Of a stretch of 64,000 nucleotides of DNA, positions 17,639 through 25,609 are shown in pieces. Positions within the stretch are counted from its first letter, which is position 1. Each line of letters opens with the position of its first letter. Under the pieces are notes generated by a model, which did not search any database, had not been told where the DNA came from, and saw only the letters and a list, made by a program, of their open reading frames with translations. Source of the DNA: CAVZBW01 sp963778465. Lineage in GTDB: Bacteria > Actinomycetota > Acidimicrobiia > Acidimicrobiales > RAAP-2. The stretch covers positions 26,459 through 90,458 of the forward strand of contig CAVZUK010000005.1 of assembly GCA_963778465.1 (NCBI GenBank), written 5' to 3'. A program made the position numbers and the translations under genes.

Positions 17639-18474
17639 CCACGCTCGCCTGGCACGACGGTGGGCTGCCGGAGTCGCTTCGGGGTCGGGATGTGGTGAGG
17701 ACACCGCTGATCGACTGGTCGGGCCAAAGGGCGCTGATGACGATTCCCGGCGTCGCCCGCTTTGGCGTCTCCGCCGGCAGCCCGGTGGTCGTCGAGCGCC
17801 AGCCTCCGGTCGGGCAAGCGGACGTCGAGTGCTTCCTCTCCGGCCCCGTGACGGCCCTGCAACTGCTCCTGGAGGGCACGTTCTCCCTGCGGGCGGCCGC
17901 GGTCGCCATCGGCGGAGGGGCGGTTGCCATCTGCGGCCCGTCCGCCATCGGCAAGACCACGCTGTCGGCGACCCTGGCGCTCCGTGGTCATCGGATCGTG
18001 GGCGACAAGGTGCTCCCGGTTCGTCCGGAGAGCTCCGGGCCACGGGTGCGGTTCTCACGACCAACGGTCGAGCTGTGGCCATCGGCCGTCAGGAGGCTCG
18101 GACTGGACGAGGCCGACGGCACGCTGGTGCGCCCGAGCCTGACCAAGAGGTCGTTCGACATCCGGGCGGACCGACCCGCAGATGAAGCCACGGGAGGTGG
18201 CGACGTCCCCCTGGCCTTGATCGTCTGCCTCGGTGAGGACTCGAGGATTCGCCGGCCCCAGGTCGCCCGCCTCGAGCGTGGCGTGGAGCGATTTCGTCGG
18301 CTGGAGAGGTTTACGTGGCACGCGCCGCTGGTGGAGGCGATGGGACTCTCGCTGGATCACCTGGATTGGCTGGCGGCGATCGCCGATGACGTCCCCGTGC
18401 TGCGAATGGTCCGACCCGCAGGCGTCTGGGCACATGACGACCTGGCGGACGAGGTCGAGGCCGCACTCCCTTGA
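17635..18474 (+). CDS. HPr-kinase-like lasso tailoring kinase
   Basis: The product has 279 residues from TTG 17635, in a TTGA overlap with the B1 stop. The central HprK/P-like core has a P-loop AVAICGPSAIGKTTLS at about 97-112, preceded by LRAAAVAIGGG. The second metal-binding segment reads HRIVGDKVLPV, with Lys where related proteins here have Asp-Asp. Known lasso-associated kinases of this family phosphorylate a Ser side chain at or near the peptide C-terminus. This precursor ends in Pro, so Ser18 or Thr20 of the core are the nearest candidates. It is the fourth gene of the operon and is translationally coupled to the sulfotransferase frame. Confidence 0.82.
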   Translation: MTTLAWHDGGLPESLRGRDVVRTPLIDWSGQRALMTIPGVARFGVSAGSPVVVERQPPVGQADVECFLSGPVTALQLLLEGTFSLRAAAVAIGGGAVAICGPSAIGKTTLSATLALRGHRIVGDKVLPVRPESSGPRVRFSRPTVELWPSAVRRLGLDEADGTLVRPSLTKRSFDIRADRPADEATGGGDVPLALIVCLGEDSRIRRPQVARLERGVERFRRLERFTWHAPLVEAMGLSLDHLDWLAAIADDVPVLRMVRPAGVWAHDDLADEVEAALP

Positions 18475-19299
18475 GCGGTCGGACCGTCTGGCTGTCCTCG
18501 TTCCCGAAGTCGGGGAACACGTGGTGGAGGGCGATGTTGGCGTCGCTCGGCGGCCGTGACCCGTTCGGGCAGGGTGGGATGGCCGCCATCGCGGCGAATC
18601 GCGAACGGCTGGACCACGCCCTGGGACTGCTGAGCACGGATCTGAGCCGGGACGAGTTCGACGCGCTCGCGCCCGTTGGCCGACGAGGCCCTGGACCGCG
18701 AGCAGACCGCGCCCCACGTGAGGAAGATCCACGATGCCCTGATTGCGGGACCCTCCGGAGATCTGGTCGTGTCCCGGACAGCGACCAGGTGCGCGATCTA
18801 CCTGATCCGCGACCCGAGGGACGTCGCCGTCTCGTATGCCCGTCACCTGGATCGCGACCCCTCATGGATGGCGGCGAGGATCAGCGACCCCGCCATGGAG
18901 ATCGCCGGCGATCCCCGGGACGTCGATCGGCAGGGACCACAACGCATCGGCGACTGGTCGGGCCACGTGAGGAGCTGGACCGGGCAGGCCGCCTTCCCGG
19001 TCATGGTCGTCCGCTACGAGGACTGCCGCAAGGACCCCCTCCATTGGTTTGCGGCCGGCCTCGACTTCGCTGGGCTGGAATACCGGAAGGAGGACCTGCG
19101 CGGCGCGGTCGAGGCAAGCTCCTTCGACACCCTGCGAGCTCGCGAGCTCGCCGAGGGCTTCATCGAGCGCACGAGTGTGACGAGCGCGTTCTTCCGGCGC
19201 GGTGAGGTCGGATCCTGGCGCGACGAGCTCGACCCCGCGTCCCGGGCCCTGATCGAGCGGCACCACGGCGAGGAGATGGCCCGTTGGGGCTACCTGTAA
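18471..19299 (+). pseudogene. Sulfotransferase, one frameshift
   Basis: The frame from TTG 18471 (TTGA overlap with the kinase) holds the 5'-PAPS-binding motif VWLSSFPKSGNTWWRAML at residues 6-23. Near 18675 the signal moves to a second frame: LADEALDREQTAPHVRKIHD, then the 3'-phosphate-binding IYLIRDPRDVAVSYARHLDRD, MVVRYEDCRKDP and a C-terminus at 19299. One base restores about 275 residues with both PAPS sites. The family transfers sulfate from PAPS to hydroxyl or amine groups. Being last in the lasso operon, it would be a tailoring enzyme for the peptide or a glycan attached to it. Whether the break is real cannot be told here. Confidence 0.75.
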
Positions 19300-19311
19300 G
19301 CCGTCGGGGGC

Positions 19312-20748
19312 TCAGGAGGCGGGACGTCGCAAGAGCTCGAGATACTGCTCGGCCTCGGGGGAACCGTCGAGCCAGGCGTGGGCCGAGACGGGCGGGCGCG
19401 CCCGGTCGTCGCCGCGAATGCCGATGACCAGGTCCCGATCGATGCCCCGCGAGGCCAACCAGCGCTGCCGGATCAGGGTGGTCTCGAGGCACGTCGCCGC
19501 GGAGCGGCGCAGCACGGCATGGACGACGGCGTCGCCCCGGGACGTGCTGGCATTCGAGGCTGCAGGCGGGCTCGGAAGCTCGATGTCGTACAGGTTCCGG
19601 GTTGCCAGTTGGCGACGGACGATCCGGCGGCAGCGGGCGGCCCACCAGAGCAGGTCGGCGTGGATCAGAGCCGAGGCTCCCGCCCGGAGGGACCTTCGCC
19701 CCACGGCCAGCGGCGGCGCAGGGGGACGCCAACCGCTCGAGAGGGCCAGCCGCCGTGCGCGATGCCAGTCGAGCGTCGCCGGGGGACCCTCACGGCAGAC
19801 CCGGACGAGACGGAGCGCATAGCCGCCGACCAGTCCTCCCTCCGGCCAACGCGGCGAGGCTTCCGAGGCATCCTGCAGCGGAGCGCTCGGCAGACCGAGT
19901 TGACGGAGGCGAGCGAGCCGAGAGAGGTACCAACGCATGTAGGGCGCCGACGGGAAGACGACCCGTGCCCCGAACCCGAGTCGCTCACGCCAGGAAAGCT
20001 CCGTGGCTCCCAGCATCCGGCGCGCCGCCCGTCTCGAGCCGGGGCTTCCCGCGTCCATGGTCTCGAGCCACGCGGTGGGCGAGGCCGCGGTGGGGATCGC
20101 CAGGCGCTGGGCCAGGGCCGCCCCCGATGGCACGAGCCGGATGCCGACCCGGAAGGCATCGGTTGCGTCGACACGGTCCGCAAGGCGTGCCGCGGCGCGC
20201 CAGGCTTCGTCGTCCAGCCTCGTGGTTGCCCTCGCCAGATCCTCTCGTGTGCGCGCGTCACCCTCCCTCCACGCGTGGAGGGTCGCCAGCAGGCAGCAGC
20301 CTGCGGGCCCGGGTATCGGCACCGGAAGGTCGCCGACGGTCAGGGCCGCCCGCTCCCCCCAGAGCGCATCAAAGAGCGCGGCCCGCTGGATCACCCCGTG
20401 AAAGCCGTGGTGCAGGTCGACGGAGATGGATTCTTCGCTGCGCAGTCGCCACGCCTGGCCGGGGGAGGCCCAACGGCCCGGCGCCAAGCCGCACTCTTGG
20501 CTCTCGTAGCCCAGACGGTCCAGCACCGACCCCGCCGCCTGCAAACGGTCGGTCGGCACGACGACGTCGATGTCCGAGTAGGCCCTCGCCCAGGGGGCGT
20601 CGGCGTAGAGGTGGAATGCGGCAGCCGGTCCCTTGATGAGGAGGACCGGGACCGATGCGGCCTGAAGGGCTGGCACCAAGCGGGTGAGCTCGAGGTCGAG
20701 GCGCAGGGTCCGAGCGGCCTGGACGACCGAGACCGCCCCGTCTTTCAT
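19312..20748 (-). CDS. Nucleotidyltransferase-family protein fused to lasso B2 protease
   Basis: The product has 478 residues. The N-terminal part is of the NTP_transf_5 type: VPVLLIKGPAAAFHLYADAP near 33-52 and the metal-binding YSDIDVVVP near 58-66. The C-terminal ~110 residues match the transglutaminase-like lasso leader peptidase B2, with a Cys-His-Asp triad: Cys in RRSAATCLETTLIRQRWLAS (about 418), and His and Asp in VSAHAWLDG (about 456 and 459). No separate B2 gene exists in the locus, so this is the likely leader protease for the precursor at 15763. ATG 20748 overlaps the upstream kinase stop as ATGA. The gene is convergent with the sulfotransferase. NTase relatives in lasso clusters modify phosphorylated peptides. 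Confidence 0.82.
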   Translation of the reverse strand: MKDGAVSVVQAARTLRLDLELTRLVPALQAASVPVLLIKGPAAAFHLYADAPWARAYSDIDVVVPTDRLQAAGSVLDRLGYESQECGLAPGRWASPGQAWRLRSEESISVDLHHGFHGVIQRAALFDALWGERAALTVGDLPVPIPGPAGCCLLATLHAWREGDARTREDLARATTRLDDEAWRAAARLADRVDATDAFRVGIRLVPSGAALAQRLAIPTAASPTAWLETMDAGSPGSRRAARRMLGATELSWRERLGFGARVVFPSAPYMRWYLSRLARLRQLGLPSAPLQDASEASPRWPEGGLVGGYALRLVRVCREGPPATLDWHRARRLALSSGWRPPAPPLAVGRRSLRAGASALIHADLLWWAARCRRIVRRQLATRNLYDIELPSPPAASNASTSRGDAVVHAVLRRSAATCLETTLIRQRWLASRGIDRDLVIGIRGDDRARPPVSAHAWLDGSPEAEQYLELLRRPAS

Positions 20749-21614
20749 GCGCGACCTCCGACGGGAATGCCGCCGTGCTCGGTGTCGTGGAGGGCGTCGA
20801 GCAGGGCGTCGGCGCTCGCCCCCGCCCGATCCCATACTCGCTCCCGTGTCAGTCGCCAAGCCGGCAGCGCCGCCAGGGACAACAGGACCAGGGGGTCGGA
20901 TCGCAGGTCGGTCCGCAGCCGACACGACGCGAGGCGTGGAAGGAGTCGATCGGGCATGCGGCCGACCGAGGTCCGGTCGCCCCACTCGAGGAAGACCCAG
21001 CCGCCAAGGCGAACGCGGCAGGGTGGATGCTCGAAGCCGATGCGCCACCGGGTGCCGCCGCGCACCCGGTGGGCGCGGAGCGTGCGGTCGGGGGCGGGCA
21101 TCCGTAGGTCGAGGCAGCTCGGGCCCGCGAACACCGTGTCGCCGTCGGTCACCGCGATGTCGTCCGCGAGTACGGTCGCCCCCCGGCTCAGGAGGAGCGA
21201 GAGCATCGTGCTCTTTCCCGCGCCCGCGGGGCCGACCAGCATCCAGGCTCGTCGATCGTGCAGGAAGGCGCCGGCGTGGAACGCCTCTCGGCCGGCCCAT
21301 CGCCCAAAGACGACCCCCACCCGCCCGAGGTAGGGGTGAGCGAGCTCGTCGGCCCCGATGCCTCTCCCCACGTAGGTCGCCATGCGCGCCCTGCGATCGA
21401 GGAGGACCGCCCTGCCGTCGCCGAGGGGGATCCGGGCGAGCTGCTCGTCGATTTGACGGGGACCCTTCTCCAGGTCGGTCGGGACCCGGTCCTCGCACCG
21501 CACGGTCACCTTCGGGTAGTCCGGGTCACGGGCCCGGGCCAGCCACGGCGACGCGGGAAGCCCGAGGAGGTCCAGCCCGTAGACACGGTGTCCCTGGGCG
21601 AGGTTCCCGGCCAA
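20745..21614 (-). CDS. HPr-kinase-like protein (second)
   Basis: The product has about 289 residues from a tentative TTG at 21614. The frame is open to 21860, but that extension is Arg-rich and non-conserved, and it overlaps the small ORF at 21859. The core begins VYGLDLLGLPASPWL, a beta-hairpin typical of these proteins. The P-loop WMLVGPAGAGKSTMLSLLL and the Asp pair in GATVLADDIAVTDGD follow. It is coupled by ATGA to the NTase-B2 gene. A nearby frame (MLARSVVVATVGRNAAG) may be the genuine N-terminus displaced by an indel near 21635. Role by context: peptide or small-molecule phosphorylation in the RiPP pathway. Confidence 0.72.
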   Translation of the reverse strand: MAGNLAQGHRVYGLDLLGLPASPWLARARDPDYPKVTVRCEDRVPTDLEKGPRQIDEQLARIPLGDGRAVLLDRRARMATYVGRGIGADELAHPYLGRVGVVFGRWAGREAFHAGAFLHDRRAWMLVGPAGAGKSTMLSLLLSRGATVLADDIAVTDGDTVFAGPSCLDLRMPAPDRTLRAHRVRGGTRWRIGFEHPPCRVRLGGWVFLEWGDRTSVGRMPDRLLPRLASCRLRTDLRSDPLVLLSLAALPAWRLTRERVWDRAGASADALLDALHDTEHGGIPVGGRA

Positions 21615-21842
21615 GGTCAGCAGTCGCGGTCGTGGGCGCCCACGGCGAAGCCTTGCGCGACCCCGGCGGCGTTCCGGCCGACCGTTGCGACGACGACCGA
21701 CCTCGCCAGCATCGAGCGACCCGCCGCGACGCCTTTGGGGAAGATGTGACACGACGGTTGCATGGATCCCACCAACCCTCCCTGACGACGCGAGGTGGCT
21801 CACTCCGATAGTGCGGTCCGATCGGTTAGGGTAGCCGCCGTC

Positions 21843-21852
21843 GGGAGGAGGG
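21843..21852 (+). promoter_or_regulatory. Strong Shine-Dalgarno sequence for a 54-residue ORF
   Basis: GGGAGGAGGG lies six bases before ATG 21859. It is the strongest ribosome-binding site in the RiPP region and argues that the short ORF is translated. Confidence 0.7.
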
Positions 21853-21858
21853 CCAGGC

Positions 21859-22023
21859 ATGGGTGACGGTCAATGCGGTGCCCGGGATGCCGGTCCTGGA
21901 GCGCCAGCCACCATCGCACTTCCTGAGCCCCGTCTCAGCGGTGGGGTGAGCGACAGCCGCAATTGCCCCAGCACCACGGTCTGTGTCGCCGGAGGCACCA
22001 CCGTGTACACGGGACACCCGTAG
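21859..22023 (+). CDS. Candidate second RiPP precursor peptide, 54 residues
   Basis: This ORF is below the usual length cutoff. It has a very strong Shine-Dalgarno site and sits 40 bases before an NTase gene, as first gene of the rightward operon. The leader-like part contains TIALPEPRLSGG, sharing Pro-Arg-Leu with the lasso leader at 15763. The C-terminal 20 residues (NCPSTTVCVAGGTTVYTGHP) hold Cys36 and Cys42 and a doubled TTV[C/Y] motif, rich in Thr that kinases or glycosyltransferases could modify. No Asp or Glu lies at the ring-closing distance, so a lasso fold is not predicted. I recognise no known class. The alternative is a short regulatory leader peptide. Confidence 0.55.
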   Translation: MGDGQCGARDAGPGAPATIALPEPRLSGGVSDSRNCPSTTVCVAGGTTVYTGHP

Positions 22024-22063
22024 GCCGTACGACCGACCGCAGGCGAAGGAGCTCTCGCGGTCC

Positions 22064-23175
22064 GTGAGGATGGCGGCGAACCCGGCGATCCTGCCCAGCC
22101 CGGAGCAGCGCTTGCTGCTGCAGGCGACGGTGCTGCCCCGAGAGGGCGCCCTCCGGGCCTGGACGGCGTGGCGGCAGGCTGGCGGCAATCTCGACGACCT
22201 GGACGCGGCGACCCAGGCCGTGCTGCCGGAGCTCTGCCGGCGACTGCTCTCCTTCGGCGTGCGCGACTCGGACACGGGCAGGCTCAAGGGTGCTTACCGG
22301 CGGTGCTGGTACGAGAACCTGCACGTGATGCGTGTGGTCCGACCGGCGCTCGAGATCCTGGTGGAGGCCGGGATCTCGACGATGCTGTGCAAGGGGGCTG
22401 CGCTCATCGTGGGTTACGGCCGCGACCCGGGGCGCGGCCGATGGGCGATGTCGACGTCGTGGTGCCGCCGGACCAGGCCCGCCGTGCGCTCGAGCTGCTG
22501 ACCGGCGCCGGGTACTCGCCGACGGGAGGCATCGAGCCCTTCGGGGCCCTGCGGGTGCGCCGGGCGCTCAACCTGGCCGGTCCCGGCTCGGTCGGTGGTC
22601 GCCTGGACCTGCACTGGTCGACACTGCCGGGACCGGACCCGGGCTCGGGCGTCTTCGATCGTGCGCGCACGGCGACCCTTCTCGGCGTCCCGACGGCCGT
22701 TCCCTCGCCGACCGACACCCTCCTCGGTGTGCTGGCCCACGGCACGAGCTTCGACGCGGAGCCGGTGCGCTGGGTGCTCGACGGGGCGTTCTGCCTCCAG
22801 ACCTTCGGTGAGGCCGTGGATTGGGATCGCCTCGTCGTGCGTGCGCGGTACAACCGGCTTGGCCGGGCGCTGGCCGTTGCCCTGGGCGCGCTCCAAACCC
22901 AGTACGGCTCGGTGGTCCCCGACGGAGTGATCGACGCACTCGAGGCTTCGCCCACGACCCCGTTGGAGCGGGCCCTCTGGACCCTGCAGTGCCATCCGCT
23001 CCCTCGCGGCCAGCGCTGGCCCTACCTGCTCAACGAGTGGTTCCGCGCACGTCGGGAGGGGTATCCCGGTGGAGAGGCCGGGAGCTTCGTCGGCTTCGTC
23101 GCCGCCCGGGTCCAGGCCCAGGATCTCCCGGATCTCGTCGGCCGGATCCGGCGACACGAGGCCCCCTGGGTGTGA
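22064..23175 (+). pseudogene. Nucleotidyltransferase-family protein (NTP_transf_5), one frameshift
   Basis: The likely start is GTG 22064, about 12 bases after GAAGGAG. The first frame covers MAANPAILPSPEQRLLLQAT to TMLCKGAALIVGYGRDPGRG, including the KGAAL segment. Near 22435 the signal passes to another frame with MGDVDVVVPPDQARRALELL (the metal-binding Asp-x-Asp), GRLDLHWSTLPGP and PSPTDTLLGVLAHG. It ends at 23175 after about 370 residues in total. It is the same family as the N-terminal half of the 19312 fusion. In lasso clusters such proteins elaborate phosphorylated residues. It is upstream of RRE, kinase and two glycosyltransferases in one direction. Confidence 0.75.
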
Positions 23176-23320
23176 GCACCCGGAGGTGTGGTTTCGGCCG
23201 AGCAAAAGCGGAACCGAGAGCAGCCGGGGCTCTACACTGAGCGGCTAACCCGTCCGCCAGGATCGATGTGGTTGAGCAAATGAGCACGGCAGCGCGACTC
23301 GATAGGGGCAGTGCACCAGC

Positions 23321-23821
23321 ATGAATGATGGCCCCATCGATGACCTGCGCCTGGAGCTCGACAGTCCGAGGGCGATCGCGCAGGTCATCGACGACGAGGT
23401 CGTCGCCATCAATCTCCAGACCGGGACCTACTACAGCCTGCGGGGCTCGGCGGCGGCTATCTGGGGCCTGTTGCTCCAAGGGCACTCGGTCGCAGGCGTC
23501 GCCGACCGACTGGGCCCGCTCTTCGCGGCCGAGCCCGAGGCGATCCGCATCGAGACGGAGAGGTTCGTGGCCGAGTTGGTCGCCGAGAGCCTGGTGCGCC
23601 CGGTGGCCGGACCCGGAGGGGGTGCCATCGAAGCTGGTGTCGACGGGTTCGACGGCGACCCCGTTCCGGACGAAGCGGACGGCCCCGGCAGGATCGATTT
23701 CGACCCGCCCTGCTTGGAGCGCTTCACCGACATGGAGGACCTGCTCATGTTCGATCCCGTGCACGACGTGAGCGGCGAGGGCTGGCCACACGTGGACGCG
23801 CCGGCGGACCGAGACGGCTGA
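23321..23821 (+). CDS. PqqD-type RRE with long acidic C-terminal tail
   Basis: The product has 166 residues. Residues 1-95 are a PqqD-like winged helix (AIAQVIDDEVVAINLQTGTY, YSLRGSAAAIWGLLLQGHS). The C-terminal 60 residues add a linker and then DFDPPCLERFTDMEDLLMFD and PVHDVSGEGWPHVDA, an ordered-looking acidic tail not needed for an RRE. From memory, similar tails with a TDM-x-DLL-x-DP-x-H-x-V pattern occur in other PqqD-like proteins near HPr-kinase-like genes; I could not check this. The tail might dock a partner or act as a fused substrate. It presumably binds the leader of the precursor at 21859 or 15763. Confidence 0.78.
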   Translation: MNDGPIDDLRLELDSPRAIAQVIDDEVVAINLQTGTYYSLRGSAAAIWGLLLQGHSVAGVADRLGPLFAAEPEAIRIETERFVAELVAESLVRPVAGPGGGAIEAGVDGFDGDPVPDEADGPGRIDFDPPCLERFTDMEDLLMFDPVHDVSGEGWPHVDAPADRDG

Positions 23822-23933
23822 GATCGGCGAAGCGACGCCGATAGAGAACGCGGAGCAGCTGCAGTGCCGCCTGGCGGACCTGCGACGCGCCTTCGACCAC
23901 GCGACGACACGTCAGGAGGAGCTGCGGCACACC

Positions 23934-24902
23934 TTGCGGGTCTGCGATCTGACCATCTCGTTGCGGATCGCCGGCGGGGCCATGGACGCCGCGACGTGGC
24001 CCGCCCTTTCTCATCTCGAAGCGGCGCCCCAGCCGGGGGTCGAGCCGGACCTCTCCGTGCTCGTCTGGGAGGGCGAGGGCCGCTCACCCGGTGGTCCCGG
24101 GCGTCATCCGGATCCGCTCGGTGGGCCGGTCGTTCGCCCGATCTACCGCACCCCGACCATGGTGCTGTGCGACGAGGCCGGCGGCGGGCTGAGCGCGGTC
24201 GACTTCGACGGCTCGGTGGCCACCCACTGCGTCGCCGACGCCGCTGGCGTGCCCGTCTGGGACCGGGGCTCGCCGCTGCGGCTGATCCTCAATTGGTGGC
24301 TGCAGCGCAGCGGGCTCCACATGGTGCACGCCGCGGCCGTGGGCACTCCCCGGGGGGTGGCCTTGCTCGGCGGCAAGGGAGGCTCGGGCAAGAGCACGAC
24401 GGCCCTCGCCTGCCTGCGTGCGGGCCTCGAGTACCTCGGGGACGACTACGTCCTCCTGGGAGGAGCGTCTCGGCGACATCGTGCGTTTCCCCTGTACCGT
24501 TCCGCCAAGCTGGAGGTGCGGCACTGGGGCGACCACGCCTGGCTCCTCCCCGATGCCGCCTTGGCCGATCCGGCGGACGAGAAGGTCCTCGGCTTCGTCG
24601 ACCGTGACTACCTCGCAAGCCGGGCCGCCGGCCTGCCGGTGCGGGCCGTGGTGTTTCCGAGGGTGACCGACCGTGCGCATCCGAGTCTCGCCGAGATGTC
24701 GTCCGGCCCTGCGCTCCTCGCACTCGCTCCGTCCACGCTCCTGCAGCTGCGTGGAGGGGACGGCTCCGGCATGGAGGCGCTGAGCGGGCTGCTGCGCGAC
24801 GTCCCGAGCTTCTCCCTGGAGCTCGGGAGGGACGTCGGCGCCGTGCCCGGGCTGCTGGGCCGGCTCCTCGACGACCTGAGGGAATCCCCCGATGGGCCCT
24901 GA
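23934..24902 (+). CDS. HPr-kinase-like protein (third)
   Basis: The product has 322 residues from TTG 23934. The frame is open and coding-like back to about 23820 (IENAEQLQCRLADLRRAFDH), so the true start is probably upstream at a non-standard codon or beyond an indel. The core has the family hairpin LRVCDLTISLRIAG, then LHMVHAAAVG, the P-loop VALLGGKGGSGKSTTALACL at about 137-156 and LEYLGDDYVLLGG with the Asp pair intact. It is a predicted phosphotransferase acting on a peptide or sugar in the RiPP pathway. It follows the tailed RRE and precedes two glycosyltransferases by 17 bases. Confidence 0.78.
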   Translation: MRVCDLTISLRIAGGAMDAATWPALSHLEAAPQPGVEPDLSVLVWEGEGRSPGGPGRHPDPLGGPVVRPIYRTPTMVLCDEAGGGLSAVDFDGSVATHCVADAAGVPVWDRGSPLRLILNWWLQRSGLHMVHAAAVGTPRGVALLGGKGGSGKSTTALACLRAGLEYLGDDYVLLGGASRRHRAFPLYRSAKLEVRHWGDHAWLLPDAALADPADEKVLGFVDRDYLASRAAGLPVRAVVFPRVTDRAHPSLAEMSSGPALLALAPSTLLQLRGGDGSGMEALSGLLRDVPSFSLELGRDVGAVPGLLGRLLDDLRESPDGP

Positions 24903-24919
24903 TCGCATCCGGGGATCTC

Positions 24920-25609
24920 GTGAGCGTGGTCGTCCCCGTCCACGACGGTGCGGCGTTCCTCCGGGAGGCCGTGGAGAGCGCGCAGAGGCAAGAAGGGTAC
25001 GAGCCCGAGGTGGTGGTGGTCGACGACGGGTCGACCGATCGGAGCCGCGAGGTGGCGGCGGCGATCCCGGGCGTGCGCTGCCTGGTCCAGCCGCATGCCG
25101 GGCCCTCGGCGGCCCGCAACGCCGGTGTCGCCGCGTCCCGCGGCGAGTTCGTCGCCTTCCTCGACGCCGACGACCTGATGCCGCCCGCCAAGCTGTCGAT
25201 CCAGGTGGGCTACCTCCGCGCCCACCCTGACGTGGGGTGCGTGCTCGGTCGCCAGGAGCTGCTGCTCGAGCCCGGCGTCAGGCCCCCGGACTGGGTGACC
25301 TCGCCACCGATGTTCGCCTACGGGGAGACGGACCCGGGACGGTACGGCCAGTTGCCACCCATGTCGATGGTGCTCCGTCGCAGCGTGTTCGACGAGGTTG
25401 GTCCCTTCGACACCCGGTTCACCCTGGGGGAGGACGTCGACTGGATCCTGCGCCTCCTCGAGCGGGGCATCGGGCTCGTCTCCCTCGACGACGTGGTCCT
25501 GATCCGGCGCTTGCACGGGCGCAATCTGACCTATGACACGGCCGGACTGCGCCAGAGCCTGTTCGCGGTGCTCAAGGCGAGGATCGATCGCCGACGGGCG
25601 AGCACGTGA
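24920..25609 (+). CDS. Small GT2 glycosyltransferase in RiPP operon
   Basis: The product has 229 residues from GTG 24920. It is a GT-A family-2 fold: SVVVPVHDGAAFLREAVESA, VVVVDDGSTDRS near 35-46, PSAARNAG, FVAFLDADDLMPPAKL with the metal-binding DAD near 80, and FDTRFTLGEDVDWILRL with the catalytic ED. No membrane segment is present, so it probably acts in the cytosol on a soluble acceptor, consistent with peptide or phospho-peptide glycosylation. It ends in a GTGA overlap with a second, related GT2 gene. Confidence 0.85.
   Translation: MSVVVPVHDGAAFLREAVESAQRQEGYEPEVVVVDDGSTDRSREVAAAIPGVRCLVQPHAGPSAARNAGVAASRGEFVAFLDADDLMPPAKLSIQVGYLRAHPDVGCVLGRQELLLEPGVRPPDWVTSPPMFAYGETDPGRYGQLPPMSMVLRRSVFDEVGPFDTRFTLGEDVDWILRLLERGIGLVSLDDVVLIRRLHGRNLTYDTAGLRQSLFAVLKARIDRRRAST

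Noticed and set aside
23280..23324. 14-codon ORF (MSTAARLDRGSAPA) ending in an ATGA overlap with the RRE gene
   Set aside because: It is too short and plain to call a precursor; it may be chance or a coupling leader, and nothing distinguishes these.
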